Shown here: piece by piece, positions 37,401-47,212 of the stretch
How positions within the stretch are numbered: the first letter of the stretch is position 1
How the letters are laid out: each line of letters starts with the position of its first letter
Assembly: GCA_024195265.1 (NCBI GenBank)
Contig: JAJLRJ010000009.1
Span: 9,480,791-9,544,790, forward strand
Length of the DNA stretch: 64,000 nucleotides
Direction of reading: 5' to 3'
Source of the DNA: Dendrophyllia cribrosa
Taxonomy: Eukaryota > Cnidaria > Anthozoa > Scleractinia > Dendrophylliidae
Notes under the pieces: generated by a model
Seen by the model: only the letters and a program-made list of their open reading frames with translations
Databases searched by the model: none
What the model was told of the DNA's origin: nothing
Made by a program: the position numbers and the translations under genes

Positions 37401-39390
37401 TTTCTTTTCTTCTCTTACTCTTTCTTCCTTTTTCTCTTATTACTCATGCGCGAAGCGGCATGAGGTTAAAAAATGGGCTCCGTTTTTCTTGTTAGTTTTG
37501 TCACGATTTTGCATGCATTTTTATGCACGCATATTTTTAGTGACCGGGTCGTCGGGTCACCAACAAATTCTACAAAAATGGCTGCCGCGTTCGGCATGTG
37601 CTTGGTTTTTAAAACCGTAGTTTCGTGTAATCGGATTAATAACTCACATTTAAAATATTCAAAATGGAAAGTAAAAGCTTTACAGAATGCCCAAAAGTCG
37701 CTATAGTGGAGAAAAAGGAGAGCTTTAAGCGACTAAATCTTGTTTCGAACGCTTTTATCAGTGCGGGGCCGGGGCGAAGAAGCGGAGTTTTAAAGAATTT
37801 TCAAACAGACGAGGGACTTTACTGTAAAATAAATTACAATTTTCGGTGAGAATTTATGTTGATGTCAATTTTTGATTCACTTTTTCGTTGTCTTCTCGTT
37901 AGTTTTGGAGAAATGTTTATAAAACATTCTCAAATTCAGTCGTAATGACATCTGATATTATGTAAACAAAACAAGACTTAATTTTGTAGTTCTAACTTCA
38001 CACGAGTCGCCTAATACGCAAAGATGTCTGTATGTTTTAATTTGCAATTTTCATTTCCAAATCAGTTTCAAGGGCAATTTTCGATACACCTGGTGTATTT
38101 TATTCGAAAATTAGTCATACTAGTAATTCTAGACCGAGTAAAAGTTTTTGTGCACGGTCCGCGTAATTCTGTTTTTGAGATTCGCTAAAATTGAAAAAAT
38201 AGCCCGGTCGTTTGCTGATTTCATTGCTTTTAAAAGTAGTCTTTTCAAATGTAACGGAAATAAGTCACGGTTTGGGAAATAAAAGACGAGTGTGTATTTG
38301 ATCTGGAGTCAATAAATTAAATATTCAAAGCGAGTACAGAAAAGGTGTTTTAGTGTGTCACGCAAAATTCGTTGAGGGGGGAAGGGGTGCGTGACCCGTT
38401 TAAAATAAACCATAAAACTTTCTTACGCAAGCGCATGAGTGTAGGCTACAATTGTAGCCTCTTGTTCTTAGTGGTTCGTGGTTTGCTTTTAAATTTTAAA
38501 TTTTTATTTTCAATTTCTACCGTTCGTATCGGAAGTGGCCGCCATGTTTATTTTGCCAATGTTCGTATTTTGCGCGAAGGTTCGCGGAAAGGTTCGAGCG
38601 AGACTCCCACGCTATGTGCAAGGAATGCTGGTAGTTGTAGCATGTGACATAACTATGAAAACGGTCTATTTCAAGATTTTGGAGTTGTTGATCTTGGAAC
38701 TTTCATTTTACCAATTTGTTGAGTGATGTCATTTTTATTAGAGCGGTTTTCAATTGAATGTCGTAAAACCAAAACCAAAGTAATTACTCAGACCAATTAC
38801 AGAACTCGCAGACAATCCGATGAACCAATCAGAACTCGAAGCAAATACATGAAGCCGGCGAAAACGCGTGCGAGCAAATCACGATTGGTTTTGGTTTTAC
38901 TTCTGATTGGTTGAGAAAGTGGCGCGAGATTTTTTAGCCAATCACAAAGCGTAGCAATGCAAAACCAAAGCAATCACGAAATTACTTTCGACACAATTAA
39001 AAAGCGCTTTATTTACTGATACGAATCTTTTGTTCAGAATCTCCTACACGCTCCAGCATTACACTTGAGTTTCCTGCTTGTGTATATTTTTCTTGAGAGC
39101 TAAGGGCCTTGACGGATAACCCTTTCAATCCCAATAGCTCCAAACTCAAAACAGAAATTGTTTGTAAAGTCTTTAAGTCGCCAATACGGTCTTATCAAAA
39201 AGCGCTACTCGTTAGCTTCACCAACCTCATCTCCAGGACCTTCTCCGAATTTAAAATGGCGGGGCGGGTTAGAACTGCCAAAAATACTCCAAGAATCGTA
39301 TGGATTATCTTATAGTTTTGTAAATTAGAGTAGTGTTACAGAGGGCCACAAGTTTATTAGCTTTGCTATTTAGTGCAACAGATAAAGACT

Positions 39391-39421
<31 letters not shown>

Positions 39422-42400
39422 TTATCGTCAAGAGATTATAATTGGACAGAGATGGAGTCTAGGGGCGTTGGTTTGGATACCTTAATTGCAAAAAAGGTAT
39501 TTTCAGTAATAATGCGGACCAATGCGGAAACTTTTTTCGGTGAGCTGGTTGACTTCCGGAAGACTTGCTTTCTTGAATCAGCGTGTCAAATCGAGGCGGA
39601 GTCAACAAATTAAAAAAATGGCGACCATCGCGATGGTATTTTCGCATGTGAAAAAGAAAGTAAAATGGTCCTGTTTGAGCAAAAAACGTTATATAGTACC
39701 ACGGCGGCTGGATACATAGATCTCCATCTGTCTTAAAACACAAACTGTTGCAACTGAAGCGGTAAAAAGTGGGCTGGACGAAACAACCATCCACTCCAAT
39801 CTCTTGTAAGCGTCGTTTCTAAAAGTTTGAAGTTGCTTTGCTCGATCGATGGCCAGAGGAGTACGCAGCTCCTAGAAGGTGCTCTCTGATTGGCTGGGAG
39901 GATTTATTTTATTTTTCTGTTGGCTTTTCCAGTTTTTTAATTCCTTTGTGATGCTTTCTTTGTGTTTTTGATTTCTTCCACTAAAATGGTTTCATCCAAT
40001 TCAGCACTCCATTATTATTTTTTTTTTACCTGCCACTTTGTTCTAATTAAACTCTGGTTTTCCTTTTTTTTTCAATAGCAACAAAAGCTTAGTGTTACTT
40101 CTTCAAAAGAACATTTGGGGATGCATTGTTGCATCAACCCTATCAGGTGTATCAGGTGTATTGGGCACATCGAGTGTATCAGGGGTATCAAGTGTATCGA
40201 GTGTATCGTGTGTATTTTGTCACGTGACACACGATAAAATGTTGTGTATAAAAGTGATAAAAGTGTATCAAGTGTATCGTGTGTATTTTGTCACGTGACA
40301 CACGATAAAATGTTGTTTTTGGATTTTTTTTCTAGCGGTTGGCAGCCGTGTTTGTTTTCTGGCAATATGAAACGTTCTTCAAAGCAAACGAAGACATTTC
40401 ATACCGTTTTACGCGATAAAACACACCAGGATGTTTGGAGTATTTAATTTTGGCAGCTTTGTCTTGGGGTTTCTTCGCGGTAAAAATAAAATTCTAAGTG
40501 CCGACATTACATTATATAATTCTAAATAAGAGGTGGTGTTGGTGGATGGAATCTAATGCTGTTGGAGACCCTGGAGACGAGGAGACCCTGGGGACGAGGT
40601 TGTGGCTTTTTATCCACAGACTGAAACAAGCTTAAACCACGTGATCAGATTAAAGGTTTAGTTACCAGGGATGCAATCGAATCAATTGACTATCCTCATA
40701 TTAATTATCCTCAAGCTGTAAACTTCGCATTGTAAATAGCCCTTATGCATGTTTACGTCAGACTAGCTAATTTTACCCCCAAGCCCCGCTTTCGAAGTGT
40801 AAACCTGTGGCAATCTCACCAATGTATTCTCAAAGGAGCAAAGTTGAAAAGAATACCCACTCAAAAACAACGGAACTTGTCAAAGGTTTGCAAGGAATTT
40901 CGTACAAACGAGGCTTGGTGGTGAATTGTGAGCTGGTGATGTCATCATGCATAAGGCCTATTGGCGTAGAAATAATGGCAAAGTCCCGGGTTGACGTCAT
41001 CTAATTGGCATTTTGTAAATTCAAATTTCTATAACCAAGAGAAACGCGGCGTTCAAAACAAGAAATATTTCACGATTTAACTATTCAATGTGCGTAGAGT
41101 TGATTCTGAAAATATGTATTTAAAGAGTTATATGCACTTTAAGAGGTCTAGGGCCTCTTGAAAAAGGCTGTCAGTAATTTTAGACATCTACAACAAAAGC
41201 GACTCACAAAGCGTGAAATTCATTCTCTTCTGTCACGTTCCTGATTCCAACAAAATGTGAATACACAGAGTGTGCACAGCTTCCGTGTAAAGCTGCTGGC
41301 AAGTGGCTAACACAAAACACCACAACATTCTTCAAGAACGTTCACTCCAAATTGTATTAGAGAAATACTTACTCGCAAATGTTTGCTAGGAGATATTTTT
41401 TTGACTCGCATCTTCCAAAAACCACTCGCATTTTGTGAGTTTGCGAGTGTTAATTTTGAGCCCTGCGAGATTAGCTCAAGTGTTCTTTATTTGTTCAATT
41501 TGAAATTTCAGTGTCAAGGATATTTTTCACGAAAGGGCGTGGCTGATGTCCAGTGTGTTTAGTGTTCAGGTGAGACATCTGTGTGGTCTGCATTTATTTT
41601 GTTATTCTTGCAAGTTTATTTTAAGAGACTGCACCATGATATGCACCCGATGCTTGCACAAATCTTTCCATTGCTTGGCTAAAGTCATTAAAGATTCTAA
41701 AATAACAATTTGTACAAATAAGTAAAGCTGGATTACCACTCTCGCGTTATTTTTACGTGCGTTTTACGTGAGATGATGTATGAACAGCTGGCGTTAACGT
41801 AAAAAGTTGAACCGTACACAACGTTTTACTTTTGCGCAAGCTGTTGATGCATGGTCTCTTATTTTATTTACGCACATAAAACGCACTTAAAATTACGCGA
41901 CAGTGAAAATCCTGGTATTGAAATGGGGAGCAGGGTGACGCAGTGGTAAAAGCACTCACCTCCCACCAATGTGGCCCGGGTTCGACTCCCGGCCCGGCGT
42001 CATATGTGGGTTGAGTTTGTTGTTGGTTCTCTCCTTGCTCCGAGAAGTTTTTCTCCGGGTACTCCGGTTTTCCCCTTTCCTCAAAAACCAACATTTCCAA
42101 ATTCCAATCAGATCTGGAAAGTGTCCACAATTAGCACTCGCGTGCTAGAACTCTTAGACACTTAAATAAATTTGATTTGATTTTTTTAATTTTTTGCAGT
42201 TGCGAGAGCTATAGTGAATTTATCCGGTGTTGGCCTGTAGAATAAATTATTTACTTGAGTTTGTCTGACTAAATCATTTTGATAAACATTTGGTGGTTAA
42301 AATCGTAAAGGACCGATGTTTTGGAAGCCGCAGTTCTAAAAATGTTTGCTACCTCAAGATTCATGAGGCGGCGCTTTGGTTTAGTGGTTGACGCATTGTA

Positions 42401-43996
42401 CTTTCCACCTGAAGGTCGTTTGGTTTAAAACCTGGTTTTGCCCCCATGATGAGATACTTCTCTTGATGTAAAATCGGGTACCGGAGAACATTGGGATAGG
42501 ATAGCATCCAATCCAGGAAGGAGTAGCAACACCCGTCTCTTGTTGTTATAGAAACCTAAGATTATCGCCCGCTTAACCCTCGGACGTACACGCAAACTTA
42601 TACCTCCACCGTGGTGCAAAGGGGGGGCGGGGGGTTGCAACCCTTCCCCTGGGTTTTTGAGGTGTTACAATATATCGGAAATATTTTACCTCTAATAGAT
42701 AGTCTGTAATGTGCTCTACAAGACAAGGTAAATATTATGGGCAATGGCGCTGCTGGGGGTCCGTGACGTCATCCAAAAGGGCCACCAAGATGGCGGCCAT
42801 CTTAGATTTTACAAAAAATTCAACTTTATCGGGAAAATGAGAAAATTGCAATTGTTTGCTAGAGCTGAAAAACAGGATACAGTTAAACATTTTCTTGCTT
42901 TTGGAAGCGTTTTATATGTTGTTTTGTTTCGCCGAATAAAGGTGAAATACACGCATTTTTATTCAAAAATGGCTTAACCTCATGCTACTTATGACGTCAT
43001 ATCTTGTTACCATAGCAACTTATGGTCGCCAAACTTTACCAAAATGTGTCTAAAGGATAAACGAACAGCTTCTGAAGACGACATGTGCTAACGATAAATG
43101 CTCTTTAAAAAATCGAAGAAAAAACGAGGGTTAATGGACACCAGGACACCACTTGTCTCGAAAAACACTTCCTTGTTTTGTCGTGATTCGTACCTGTAAG
43201 TAAAAGGCCCACACGAACCACAGGTTGCCCACTCTTCCGGAGCGTTACCCGATTTCTGTAGCATGAAGCAGCTAGGCGTATTGCTACTCCCCCTGGATAA
43301 GATGCTAGTCCATCGCAGGGTTACCCCCAGTATTATGTCGCCGGTACCCATTTATACACCTGGATGTATAGAGACAATGTGGAGTCGAAGGACACTCCAC
43401 GACGACAGAGACCACACCTCGAACCGACGGAGTCCAGCGCTCTAACCAGTACACAACCACTCCACCACATGATTCGCACCGATTTTTACCGTCAATATTT
43501 GCCATAGTTTATTAGTTTTATTTCAGTCTTTCTTGCTTGTTTGCAGCTCTATTGATAGCCTTTGGTAAAGCAACGTTTCTGTTACGGCATGTTTTAATCA
43601 ATCGAAGGCAGATCTTGTCGCTACATGATCTATGAACACGTCAATCATGTCGGTTTTCTCAGGCTGTGGAATTCTAGGATAAACTGTGCTGTCATACAAT
43701 GAATGTTACACTTTCTCGTTGTAATAGACACTGTCTTTGTTAAACAGTTTCGTAAAAAATGTTAATTAAGTACAGCTTTGAAATCCCTTTGTATGTTTTT
43801 TTCCAACAGCAGAAATAATGTTAACGATATGTTTTTTTCTCTTACCATTTACCAGATTAAAGTAGTTTTGGAAGTGCGGGATCGGCAACACGGACTTCAA
43901 GTAAAGGAAGCGCTGGAATCGCAATATCCGAATAACGTACTCTGGGGACTGGACTTAGGTTTTACTGCTTCCACTTCAAAAATGACTGAAACATAA
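23163..43996 (+). CDS. L-threonine dehydratase / ammonia-lyase with C-terminal ACT-like domain
   Basis: Twelve exons join in phase, all GT-AG: 23163-23357, 24189-24259, 25278-25323, 28093-28278, 29108-29163, 29918-30080, 30955-31051, 32100-32175, 32961-33086, 35708-35875, 41512-41569, 43856-43996 (460 residues). It is a fold-type II PLP enzyme of the TdcB/IlvA family, predicted to turn L-threonine into 2-oxobutanoate and ammonia. The PLP lysine is K91 in TGSFKERGA, split by intron 2. SAGNHALA is at 115-122, the phosphate-binding glycine loop VGGGGLLAG at 216-224, and the pyridine-contact motif LCGGNID at 344-350, with Cys where many TdcB proteins have Ser. RLCRFIVTVSDRPGGIAEL (from about 369) opens an ACT-like domain, which in relatives binds a regulatory amino acid. 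About 45 residues precede the catalytic core. Serine may also be used; no mitochondrial presequence is obvious. Exon 1 follows a C/A-run. Confidence 0.92.
23449..23756. repeat. Interspersed repeat, copy B, uninterrupted
   Basis: It matches the two halves at 126-178 and 672-932 and so shows the empty site of the element inserted there. It lies in intron 1 of the dehydratase gene and carries GGAGCGGCCATCTTGG. Confidence 0.7.
23836..23935. repeat. Polypurine G-rich tract
   Basis: About 95 bases are almost all A and G, with many GGGG and GGAGG runs. This can form triplex or quadruplex DNA. It lies in intron 1 of the dehydratase gene. Confidence 0.8.
24369..24801. mobile_element. MITE with AAAGTGCACCTAAACCCC ends
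   Basis: AAAGTGCACCTAAACCCCAA is complemented by TTGGGGTTTAGGTACACTTT (one mismatch). The arms extend through GAAATATTTCTTGTTTTTAA and TTATAGAGATTTGAATTTAC. A related right arm lies at 40975-41145. Confidence 0.8.
25822..25894. repeat. (TA)n microsatellite
   Basis: More than 30 TA units, continued after the MITE at 26021-26037. Intron 3 of the dehydratase gene. Confidence 0.95.
25895..26020. mobile_element. mariner-type MITE inserted in (TA)n
   Basis: The 126-bp palindrome starts CAGTAGTTTGCAAAAATTTT and ends AAAATTTTTGCAAACTGCTG, flanked by TA on both sides. CAGT-type ends with a TA target are typical of Tc1/mariner elements. Confidence 0.8.
26098..26400 (+). repeat. tRNA-derived SINE (family 3)
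   Basis: The head has GTTGTATAGTGGTTA (A-box-like) and a diverged B box, GGTGGTTTGA. The body contains GTGTAAATGGGTACC and CATCCCATCCAGGAGGGAG, shared with copies at 42366, 43120 (minus) and 62187. Confidence 0.7.
26470..27031. mobile_element. TTAA-flanked element (piggyBac/Kolobok type, non-autonomous)
   Basis: TTAA at 26470 and 27028 bracket termini CCCTATTCGGCCTGGG and CCCAGGCTGAATAGGG. The interior has a G-run at 26487 and the doubled motif CCAAGATGGCGG near 26829-26850. No transposase. Confidence 0.75.
27052..27217. mobile_element. pogo-like MITE
   Basis: CAGTTGAACCCT opens and AGGGTTCAACTG closes it. CAGT(C/T)GAACC ends are typical of pogo-type elements. A relative is at 31671. Confidence 0.65.
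27690..27851. mobile_element. Near-perfect foldback element
   Basis: Arms of about 70 bp are nearly exact complements (AAACAAAAGAAACTGCAAAC ... TTTGCCGTTTCTTTTGTTT), meeting around a short GGCACTATTATATT centre. Intron 3 of the dehydratase gene. Confidence 0.85.
28404..28462. repeat. Long poly-C tract
   Basis: Almost unbroken C for about 58 bases with two T interruptions, in intron 4 of the dehydratase gene. The true length is uncertain in any assembly. Confidence 0.9.
29358..29791. mobile_element. MITE with GTCCACACTACGCCGG ends
   Basis: AGGTCTCGTCCACACTACGC is complemented by GCGTAGTGTGGACGGAGCCT, with arms rich in GATAAATTTGAAAACG. Internal blocks with GAAAAGTTCCGTTTTCAAAA are repeated three times. 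hAT-like by ends. Confidence 0.75.
30110..30398 (-). mobile_element. CCAAT-rich MITE, minus copy
   Basis: It starts 30 bp after exon 6. The right end CACTCAAATGAAAACTGCTC matches the left end of the copies at 38738 and 59888 in reverse. It carries several GATTGG/CCAATC motifs and a CTTGGCGCCGGC block. Confidence 0.75.
31230..31465. repeat. Degenerate repeats of GATTGGTTAC-GGATAGC
   Basis: Three related blocks contain (C)TCTGATTGG, then ACT(C)AAACTC(G)GGATAG(C). Interspersed-repeat remnant in intron 7. Confidence 0.45.
31671..32023. mobile_element. pogo-like MITE
   Basis: CAGTCGAACCCCCTTAAGG opens the element and AAAGGAGGTTCCACCG closes it, with TA on each side. A second CAGTCGAGCCTCTCCTTACG lies inside near 31841, so two copies may be joined. 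Ends 75 bp before exon 8. Confidence 0.6.
32431..32600. mobile_element. Palindromic MITE
   Basis: TATGTTTTGTGGCTCAAATT is complemented by AATTTGAACCACAACATTTG, with arms through TTAAAAATTTTCAAACC. Intron 8. Confidence 0.65.
33388..33475 (-). repeat. tRNA-like SINE head, minus orientation
   Basis: On the minus strand a TGGTACAGTGGTA A-box-like region is followed by a B box GGTTCAATCC. The body is missing, so it is a SINE fragment rather than a tRNA gene. Confidence 0.5.
33520..34916. mobile_element. MULE-like element with perfect 9-bp target duplication
   Basis: Termini are TAGCCTGCATAACAGGC and its exact complement. ACCCCAACC is present on both sides (33511-33519 and 34917-34925). A 9-bp duplication is typical of Mutator-like elements. 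The interior has a palindrome at about 34745-34855 (GGCGATATCACGC arms). No transposase frame is seen. Confidence 0.85.
35470..35540 (-). repeat. tRNA-like SINE head, minus orientation
   Basis: On the minus strand, GAATTGGTTAGAGCGTCCGA is followed by GAGTTCGATTTCC, resembling A and B boxes. It lies 170 bp before exon 10. Confidence 0.5.
35907..36058. mobile_element. CACGTGAC-type MITE
   Basis: TTTTCACTCACGTGACTGGC and GGCCGCCGTGAC are the ends; three copies of the ATGGCCGCC / GGCGGCCAT motif lie inside. It starts 32 bp after exon 10. Confidence 0.7.
36216..38210. mobile_element. Probable 2-kb inverted-repeat element
   Basis: GACCGGGCTATTTTTCAATT at the left is complemented near 38190 by AATTGAAAAAATAGCCCGGTC, and pairing continues about 75 bp (CTCAAAAACAG, ATTACGCG, GTGCAC). 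The interior has no recognised protein. Confidence 0.6.
38738..39011 (+). mobile_element. CCAAT-rich MITE
   Basis: It opens TTAGAGCGGTTTTCAATTGA and ends in AATTAAAAAGCGCTTTA. It has several CCAATCAGA/GATTGGTT motifs and AAAACGCGTGCGAGCAA. Same family as 30110, 59108 and 59888. Confidence 0.8.
39387..39424. repeat. (ATTT)n microsatellite
   Basis: About nine ATTT units after CAGATAAAGACTTT. Confidence 0.9.
40140..40316. repeat. Minisatellite and duplicated palindrome block
   Basis: Imperfect 9-10 bp units of GTATCA(G/A)GT are followed by two copies, about 68 bp apart, of a block containing TGTATTTTGTCACGTGACAC. GTCACGTGAC is self-complementary. Confidence 0.8.
40975..41145. mobile_element. 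Arm of a MITE related to 24369
   Basis: It shares AAATAATGG(T/C)AAAGTC, CATTTTGTAAATTCAAAT and CAAGAAATATTTCAC with the right arm of the element at 24369-24801. Confidence 0.6.
41938..42180 (+). repeat. tRNA-derived SINE (family 2)
   Basis: The head GTGACGCAGTGGTAAAAGC and the B box GGTTCGACTCC are clear, with a body containing CTCCGGGTACTCCGGTTTTC and an AT-rich tail. It lies in intron 11 of the dehydratase gene. Confidence 0.75.
42366..42650 (+). repeat. tRNA-derived SINE (family 3)
   Basis: GGTTTAGTGGTTGACGCATT is the A-box region; GGGTACCGGAGAACATTGGG and ATCCAATCCAGGAAGGAGTA match the body of the copies at 26098 and 62187. Confidence 0.65.
43120..43475 (-). repeat. tRNA-derived SINE (family 3), minus orientation
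   Basis: In reverse it reads GTTGTGTACTGGTTAGAGCG, a B-box-like GGTTCGAGGTG, then GGGTACCGGCGACATAATAC and the CCAGGGGGAGTAGC body. It is the fullest relative of the broken SINE at the right end of the window. Confidence 0.7.
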
Positions 43997-45040
43997 CCAG
44001 CAAAACTGCAGTAGTTTAATCCCAATACAACGGAAAAATTCAAATGTGATTTGTTTTCCCAAGTTATGTTTGTGGATTACCACGATGAATAATTAACATG
44101 ATTTGAGTGCATGAAAGCGGATGACATAAAAAAATTTTGCAGGAGTTTTAGTTAGCAAATTGGTGATTTTTGGTATTTTGCGGAATCTAGTTTTTGCGTT
44201 TTCGAGAGACTGAATTTTTCTGCAAAGAATTTATTTTTCAGTAAAGAATTTTTTCTTCCGGCTTCGTGGACAAATCGTTTGGTCTGAAAATGTTTGAGTA
44301 AAATTATCAACCACCATTTTGTTTTCATTATCTGCCTCCTCGGCTTTCGAAAGCTCCTGCCAACCGCGAAGAAAAAATTGGGCGGCTGGGTACAAGGCAA
44401 CATCAGGGCCAGATTGTTCAAAGTTTGGATAGCGTTCTCCTCGTGCGCGAGGGCAGTCGCTTAGAGAAAGTCAACTGAAAGTAAAAATCAAATCTAACTG
44501 TTTTTAGTTTGACAATTCCGTATATACAAGTCAAAGCGCCCCTTGTATAATCTCTTGCTAATTCACGTTTAGAACTGAAGGACGTGGGTCCTAGGATCAG
44601 ATTTTCAAAATAGTCGCGCTGTGTTTGTTCGTTGTATCGGGTTTAACTGTAATAATTTTATGACAATGTCTTTATGACAATGTCTATGATATTGAATCGT
44701 AATCAGGGTGTGTAGGTATTTAAATGGGTTTTGAATACTGTTGTATTTACTGTAAATTGTACTATTTGTATTGTACATTGAATCTTTCTGCATTTTATAT
44801 ATATAAGTAACGGGGAATTTTACAATAAATGTGAACTATTCAAAATGTGGATTTCACGTAGTGCTGCAGTGCTGTTAAAAAACGGTAAACTGACGTCCTT
44901 GAACTGTAACACGCGTCTATAGCGAAATAGCATTTTGAAGTGCGAAAACGCACCAAAACGATTGCAAATATTAAACAATTATAGTGCGAAAGCGCGCGTA
45001 ATAAGACCTAATAACAATTACGGACTCGTCGGCTGAAATA

Positions 45041-45950
45041 ATGGCTCCGTCAATTCCATGCCCGCTCATCCCCCTCCCCCCCGGGCATTTGTCGGGCATT
45101 TTATAACTTTTCCTTCCCATGGGTGGGGCATTTGCTAAAATAGGTCAGCTCGGGGGTGGGGCATTGTCAAAACAACGTTATCTTATGGATATTAATATTC
45201 GTACATGCTTCGTTGTTTATTTTAAATTTTCTGATTGCCCCCAATATAAAAATATAAAAACTGAGTTGATTAATGTCGTTTGAGTCCTGCACTTTTTTAA
45301 GTGAAAATATTAAAGTTTCACACAATTTTCAAAACAGGCCGTCTATTGCCTTACCTTTCAAGTGCCACAGAAGATACACGGCAAATTTTCAATTTTTTTG
45401 ACGTCTTATTTGCCAACATTCGAGGCCTTGGTGTCTTTTCATCATGATACGTCGCAACAGAAGAATCTGGTTATTTAAAAATTCAATAGCAACATAACTT
45501 GAAAAAGCATTTCAATCAACGGCGACCTTACCGTGTAAATGGATTGAACGTAAGCATAATTTTAATCAAAATTAATAACATTAACAACGAGAATCGACAG
45601 GAAATTATTGGAGTCAAAAGTGTTGCGGAAACATAACACAAATATTCAGAACGAATGAGGAAACGGATATAAGTAATACTGAGGTAGAACGAAAGAATTC
45701 CTAGCATGAATAATGATCCATTTATTTGTGAGCAATTATTGCTTCCATCAATAATCATTGAAAGAAAAATTTTGATCTTGTCCCATGGGTCGGGCATTTG
45801 CACTCTTTCAGATGTCCCACCGTGGGGATCTGTACATATAAGCTGACCCTACCGTGGGGCATTTGTAACCTTTGTTTTTTAAAAAAACGACAAATGCCCG
45901 GGGGGGGGGGGGTGGGGGGCGATGGGCGGGCTTGAAATTGACGGAGCCAT
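45041..45950. mobile_element. DNA element with G/C-run next to its termini
   Basis: Ends ATGGCTCCGTCAATT and AATTGACGGAGCCAT are followed inward by CCCGC-C-run-CGGGCATTTGTCG and its complement. It is inserted in sequence resembling the MULE-like interior (CTCGTCGGCT ... GGCGATA). Confidence 0.75.
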
Positions 45951-46203
45951 AAGGCGATACTAATTACGCTAGCCTGCGTGACAGACGCAAGCTTTAGCAC
46001 TATAATTGTTTTCTTATTCAACACATAGCAGCAAAAAGACAAAAATCATCGAGATGACTTTTACTTTGAAACGACCTGCTACAACATTTTACCACGCGCC
46101 ATTTCTTATTCTTACACAACAAGTAGCAAGCAAATATTTATATTAAATTAAAAACCAATAATAAAAATGCCTTGCCGTCTGATTAAAAAAGAAGTAACTA
46201 TAT

Positions 46204-46417
46204 TTAACCCTTTCACTCCCAGAGTCAGTTCGGGAGACATGAAGTGTAATTCTAACTTCTGAGTCTGCGGATGAAATCCCATGGTGTGACCATTCAAATG
46301 AAACCTCTTTGGCGGTACTTTTGCATGGTACCATTTGTTTTTCAATATTTTACAAAATGAATTTTTGAATTTTTCTTGAATTTTGATGATTGGCACTCTT
46401 GGGAGTGAAAGGGTTAA
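46204..46417. mobile_element. TTAA-flanked CCCTTTCACTCCC MITE
   Basis: TTAA bounds both ends, with termini CCCTTTCACTCCCAGAGTC and GGCACTCTTGGGAGTGAAAGGG. The interior (CATTCAAATGAAACC, TTTTGCATGGTACC) recurs at 48671, 49470 and 57750. Confidence 0.8.
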
Positions 46418-47123
46418 GCATTAGTTTATGTGAGTTTGTTACTTCAATAAAGTGACGCGTGAATAAGGAAATGCACACGAGAAGAGTTTTTGTAAATCAC
46501 CCACAGCCGATGACAGTAGAGATCACTTAGTAAAACTGAACACATCAACAGCTGTTATTGGTTTTAACGTGCGCTTTTACAGCTACTGATAGAATCGATA
46601 CCCTTTGAATTGTTTTTGCGTACTTTAAACGTACGATATAACTTCCTTTTGATATTTTGAAATCCACAGCACTAAAAAATCAGTACATTTTTGTTCATCC
46701 AATTCACTTACCGTTAAAAAGCAAGTTTTTTTAGCCTTAATTTCTGTTTCAGACATTTTAAAATCTACTGAACGTTTAGTGCTTGCCTCACATGGTGAGA
46801 GAGACTTGGGAAACTTAATCATGGTGTTAAAGAATGACTGATCCTGATTTGAGAAAGCATCCTGGCTTGGTTGCTTTTTCCACCTTTGTGAAAGCAGCAT
46901 GAAAAATGCGCTGATCCTCGGATGCCCTGGACAGCGGTTGTGATAGAAACATCGACATCACTGAAAGGATACGGTGGAAATTCACTTTATGACGACCACG
47001 TTGGCTGAAAAAAAAACTTTTATGGTCCGTCAGTGGTCATATTAACGGTGTCTCTGTATTCGATTTCTTCTTAAGATGATTAATTGACGTTTAACGTACG
47101 AGGAAACCGGGACCGGAGGTGCT

Positions 47124-47212
47124 CGAGCTGTCTAATCTCGTACCAGATCTCCCACGGTCAGTACAGTACAAGCACAAGTGAGATCTGGGTACGAGATTAG
47201 GAGCTGTTCAAA
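47124..47212. mobile_element. Short palindromic MITE
   Basis: AGCTGTCTAATCTCGTACCA and GGGTACGAGATTAGGAGCTG form the arms, with AGATCTC repeated inside both. Confidence 0.6.

Noticed and set aside
37473..37849. Two short frames inside the 2-kb inverted-repeat element
   Set aside because: Overlapping, short and without recognised motifs; kept only as part of the element.
40092..40447. Ser/Val-rich open frames
   Set aside because: They come from the GTATCA minisatellite.
46625..46900. 91-residue minus-strand frame (KRSVDFKMSETEIKAKK)
   Set aside because: Composition looks protein-like, but I found no neighbouring exon, family or start context that supports a gene; possibly a transposon remnant.
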